Source: Candidatus Cloacimonadota bacterium (lineage in GTDB: Bacteria; Cloacimonadota; Cloacimonadia; Cloacimonadales; TCS61). From it: 7,905 nucleotides of DNA. Below, piece by piece: positions 6,319 through 7,905 of the stretch; the first letter of the stretch is position 1, and each line of letters begins with the position of its first letter. The notes beneath the pieces are model-generated. The model saw only the letters and a list, made by a program, of their open reading frames with translations, ran no database searches and was not told the origin of the DNA. Both the position numbers and the translations under genes were made by a program. The DNA is taken from positions 1 through 7,905 of the forward strand of contig JAQICU010000153.1 of NCBI GenBank assembly GCA_027858325.1, in the 5' to 3' direction.

Positions 6319-7764
6319 TTAACTTTCTTTTGTTAAGACATCTGTTGAAATAATAATATTTAGTAATGGCCTTTTAGTTTCTTCATCTTTAATCAATTTT
6401 ACAAATCCTTGGTCAAAACTCCAATCAAATGAAGTATCATTGTCCTCATAAACAAATTCTTTCTTTTTTTTGTTAAGCTCTTGATCATTATTGTAACCAA
6501 ATACTTTTACGATAGAATTAATTAGCATTTCTGACTCAGTATAATAAATAAATCGCGAGAAATTTTTAAATACTTTTTTGAACGTGAATATTAATGATCC
6601 TTTGTCTTGATAATTTCTTAAAACTAAATAATTAAAAAAATTAAAATAAAATGAAGGTAGCTTAAAAATGAATGTTTCTACTTCATCATCATCTGCTTTC
6701 GGATATGACTTTATTAAATTTTCTTCGGAACAAAAGGTTAAAACTTCTTTTAAGAAATTATGTTCTTTAGAAGGAATATATAATATTTTCTTTAATTCTG
6801 AGATTAATTGTTCAGGCTCAATAATTTTTGTTGGGACATTGAATTCATTATAAAGAACTTTTGATTTAATTCGAAGCTTTTTATCCATTGCTACAAAAAA
6901 ATCACAATGTGCACCATAAAATGAATGTTCTCCATCTGTCTGAATATTTTGCATATTATCAGTGACTTTGGGTAATTTGTCAGATTTATAGCCAATCATA
7001 TCAAGCATTAGATATGCGGTTGTGTAATACTCATAATCTGTCATTGGTTTTTCTCTAAATTTAAACACGGTTTTTACATAATCTAAATATGTCATTTTAG
7101 TATTAAAATTACCTAAAAAATCATCAATATTTTTTATGACCTCATCATAAGTCCAATTACCATGATTATTTTTTAGTTTAAGACCTTGCTCTTTCGATGT
7201 TTTTCTAAAATCTTTATAATAATCTCTATCTTGAAGCAAGTTCTTTGAAAACTGTCCCATATCTTTCATGAAATCCCACATTGAAGAATTTGGTTTTAAA
7301 TTTGGAAACATTTTCTTAACTACTTTTTCATTTTCAGGTGTGATATCAACACCAGATGGTTGTATTTGATAAAGTCCTTTTACGATTTCACCGAAATCTC
7401 CTAATCCAATTTCATTTGTTGCAACATTAAGATCATTGAATATTTTATCAATATCCATTAATGAAAAAATATCTTCTTTATCTTTTTCATTTTCAAAATA
7501 TTCTTTAGGTGTACCAAATAATGGTTTTACACTAGTCTCTTCCCATCGAATTAAGTGTTTTCCTGAGAGGTAATTTAATGTTTCTAAATCCATTTCAAAA
7601 AATTCATTTTCAGGTGAATAACTTTTCATTAAATCATTAAAATGAGCAGGAGAATATGGAAACAATAACTTATCTTTGTGCTTTTTTATAAAATTGTAAA
7701 CATCTTGAAATTCAGTTTTTTTTAGATTACTGATAACATTCCAATCTAAATATATTCGGATCAT
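6319..7764 (-). CDS. PIN-like domain protein, putative nuclease (481 aa)
   Basis: I do not recognise a named family. The N-terminus MIRIYLDWNVISNLKK is the first strand of a PIN-like nuclease, with D7 and N9 in the expected places. SPAHFNDLMKS (D44) could supply the second acidic residue. GAHCDFFVAMDKKL (D288, D294) looks like the closing PIN motif in which two acidic residues bind metal. If so, the fold is split by a helical insert of about 200 residues (roughly 75-275), and a further ~150-residue C-terminal region follows that I cannot place. There is no signal peptide or membrane segment, so it should be cytoplasmic. The start is the ATG at 7764, six bases after GAGGT (7771-7775); an ATG at 7769 lies too close to it. 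The gene is rich in Lys, Asn and Phe and unusually AT-rich: two 60-base rows counted by hand gave 17% and 28% GC, against 37% and 42% in the M6 gene. Function as an RNase, toxin or defence effector is inference only. Confidence 0.75.
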   Translation of the reverse strand: MIRIYLDWNVISNLKKTEFQDVYNFIKKHKDKLLFPYSPAHFNDLMKSYSPENEFFEMDLETLNYLSGKHLIRWEETSVKPLFGTPKEYFENEKDKEDIFSLMDIDKIFNDLNVATNEIGLGDFGEIVKGLYQIQPSGVDITPENEKVVKKMFPNLKPNSSMWDFMKDMGQFSKNLLQDRDYYKDFRKTSKEQGLKLKNNHGNWTYDEVIKNIDDFLGNFNTKMTYLDYVKTVFKFREKPMTDYEYYTTAYLMLDMIGYKSDKLPKVTDNMQNIQTDGEHSFYGAHCDFFVAMDKKLRIKSKVLYNEFNVPTKIIEPEQLISELKKILYIPSKEHNFLKEVLTFCSEENLIKSYPKADDDEVETFIFKLPSFYFNFFNYLVLRNYQDKGSLIFTFKKVFKNFSRFIYYTESEMLINSIVKVFGYNNDQELNKKKKEFVYEDNDTSFDWSFDQGFVKLIKDEETKRPLLNIIISTDVLTKES

Positions 7765-7770
7765 TGCATT

Positions 7771-7775
7771 ACCTC
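7771..7775 (-). promoter_or_regulatory. Ribosome binding site of the PIN-like gene
   Basis: GAGGT on the minus strand, six bases before the ATG at 7764. It favours this start over the ATG at 7769. Confidence 0.6.
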
Positions 7776-7819
7776 ATTTATGTGCTTAATGATTTCTATG
7801 CTGACTTCCAAATGATATA

Positions 7820-7865
7820 TTTATAAATCAGAAATTAGTAGTCAACTCTGAAATTGATTTATAAA
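7820..7865. promoter_or_regulatory. Inverted repeat in the divergent promoter region, candidate operator
   Basis: TTTATAAATCA (7820-7830) and TGATTTATAAA (7855-7865) are exact 11-bp reverse complements separated by 24 bp. A leftward TTGACT (7840-7845) lies between the arms and a TATAAA (7820-7825) lies in the left arm, though their 14-bp spacing is short. On the plus strand TTGATT (7854-7859) and TATAGA (7876-7881) are 16 bp apart. The repeat thus overlaps possible promoter elements for both the PIN gene and the divergent gene. Its AT-richness makes chance symmetry more likely than usual. Confidence 0.4.
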
Positions 7866-7895
7866 CATTATTTAGTATAGAAACTGGATAAAGAC

Positions 7896-7902
7896 AAGGA
7901 GG
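7896..7902 (+). promoter_or_regulatory. Ribosome binding site of a divergent gene beyond the right edge
   Basis: AAGGAGG on the plus strand, three bases from the window end, with no start codon inside the window. It closely matches the RBS of the NYN gene. It implies a rightward gene starting within a few bases of the edge, divergent from the PIN-like gene and about 140 bp from its start. Confidence 0.6.
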
Positions 7903-7905
7903 TTA

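Larger units (their letters stand above)
6172..6323. repeat. 152-bp multi-hairpin element at the 3' end of the PIN-like gene
   Basis: Bounded by an 8-bp inverted repeat, GTTAATGT (6172-6179) and ACATTAAC (6316-6323), which extends to 13 positions (6172-6184 with 6311-6323) with one mismatch and one G-T pair. Inside are an 18-bp perfect palindrome (6207-6224), a 9-bp hairpin with a GCAA loop (6250-6271), a 10-bp palindrome ACAAGCTTGT (6299-6308), and an imperfect direct repeat CCGACCAGCC/CTGACCAACC (6240-6249, 6280-6289). The right arm includes the PIN stop codon. No protein is encoded. It could be a miniature mobile element, a repetitive extragenic palindrome cluster, or a structured 3' UTR. 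Confidence 0.6.

Noticed and set aside
6172..6323. Integron attC site at the end of the PIN-like gene
   Set aside because: Position and palindromic character are suggestive, but the core sites are in the wrong orientation: only GTTAAGC (6189-6195) fits GTTRRRY, and no matching RYYYAAC partner sits at the other end. No integrase or second cassette is visible.
1..7764. NYN protein at the left and PIN-like protein at the right as two parts of one nuclease system
   Set aside because: Both have related folds, but they are separated by over 5 kb of housekeeping and secreted-protein genes and differ in base composition. Nothing links them.
1..7905. CRISPR arrays, tRNA or rRNA genes, insertion-sequence transposases
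   Set aside because: No regularly spaced direct repeats, cloverleaf-like segments, rRNA motifs or transposase-like proteins were seen on either strand.

Overview
The window looks like chromosomal DNA of a Gram-negative bacterium from the Fibrobacteres-Chlorobi-Bacteroidetes (FCB) region of the tree, most likely Candidatus Cloacimonadota or a close relative. The reasons are: an Omp85-type outer-membrane protein; a secreted protease ending in the 'NYPNPFNPTT' C-terminal sorting/FlgD-like domain that is abundant in that group; a short IspG without the large insert usual in Bacteroidota; and moderately low GC with AAGGAG-type ribosome binding sites. This placement is inference from protein style, not from a marker gene.

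All recognisable genes read leftward on the minus strand. From right to left they are: a 481-residue PIN-like putative nuclease (6319-7764); a secreted M6-family metalloprotease (3405-5975); ispG of the MEP isoprenoid pathway (2149-3207); a three-POTRA Omp85-family outer-membrane protein overlapping the end of ispG (498-2162); and the first 140 codons of a NYN/LabA-like protein (1-421) that runs off the left edge. At the right edge a strong ribosome binding site on the plus strand implies a divergent gene just outside the window.

ispG and the Omp85 gene overlap and are probably co-translated. The NYN gene follows with its own good RBS. The M6 gene and the PIN gene look like separate transcription units, each with its own upstream region. 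The PIN gene is visibly more AT-rich than its neighbours, which fits acquisition by transfer.

The least ordinary features lie between genes. The segment upstream of ispG (about 3203-3352) and the one upstream of the M6 gene (about 6040-6180) are diverged copies of one roughly 140-150 bp sequence in the same orientation. They keep a TTGACC box and a TTGGAGAA box at identical spacing. The copy upstream of M6 even retains an ispG-like start followed by a stop after five codons. Next to each copy lies palindromic DNA: a perfect 13-bp hairpin downstream of the M6 gene, and a 152-bp multi-hairpin element closed by an inverted repeat at the end of the PIN gene. I see no rRNA, tRNA, CRISPR array, transposase or convincing intrinsic terminator.
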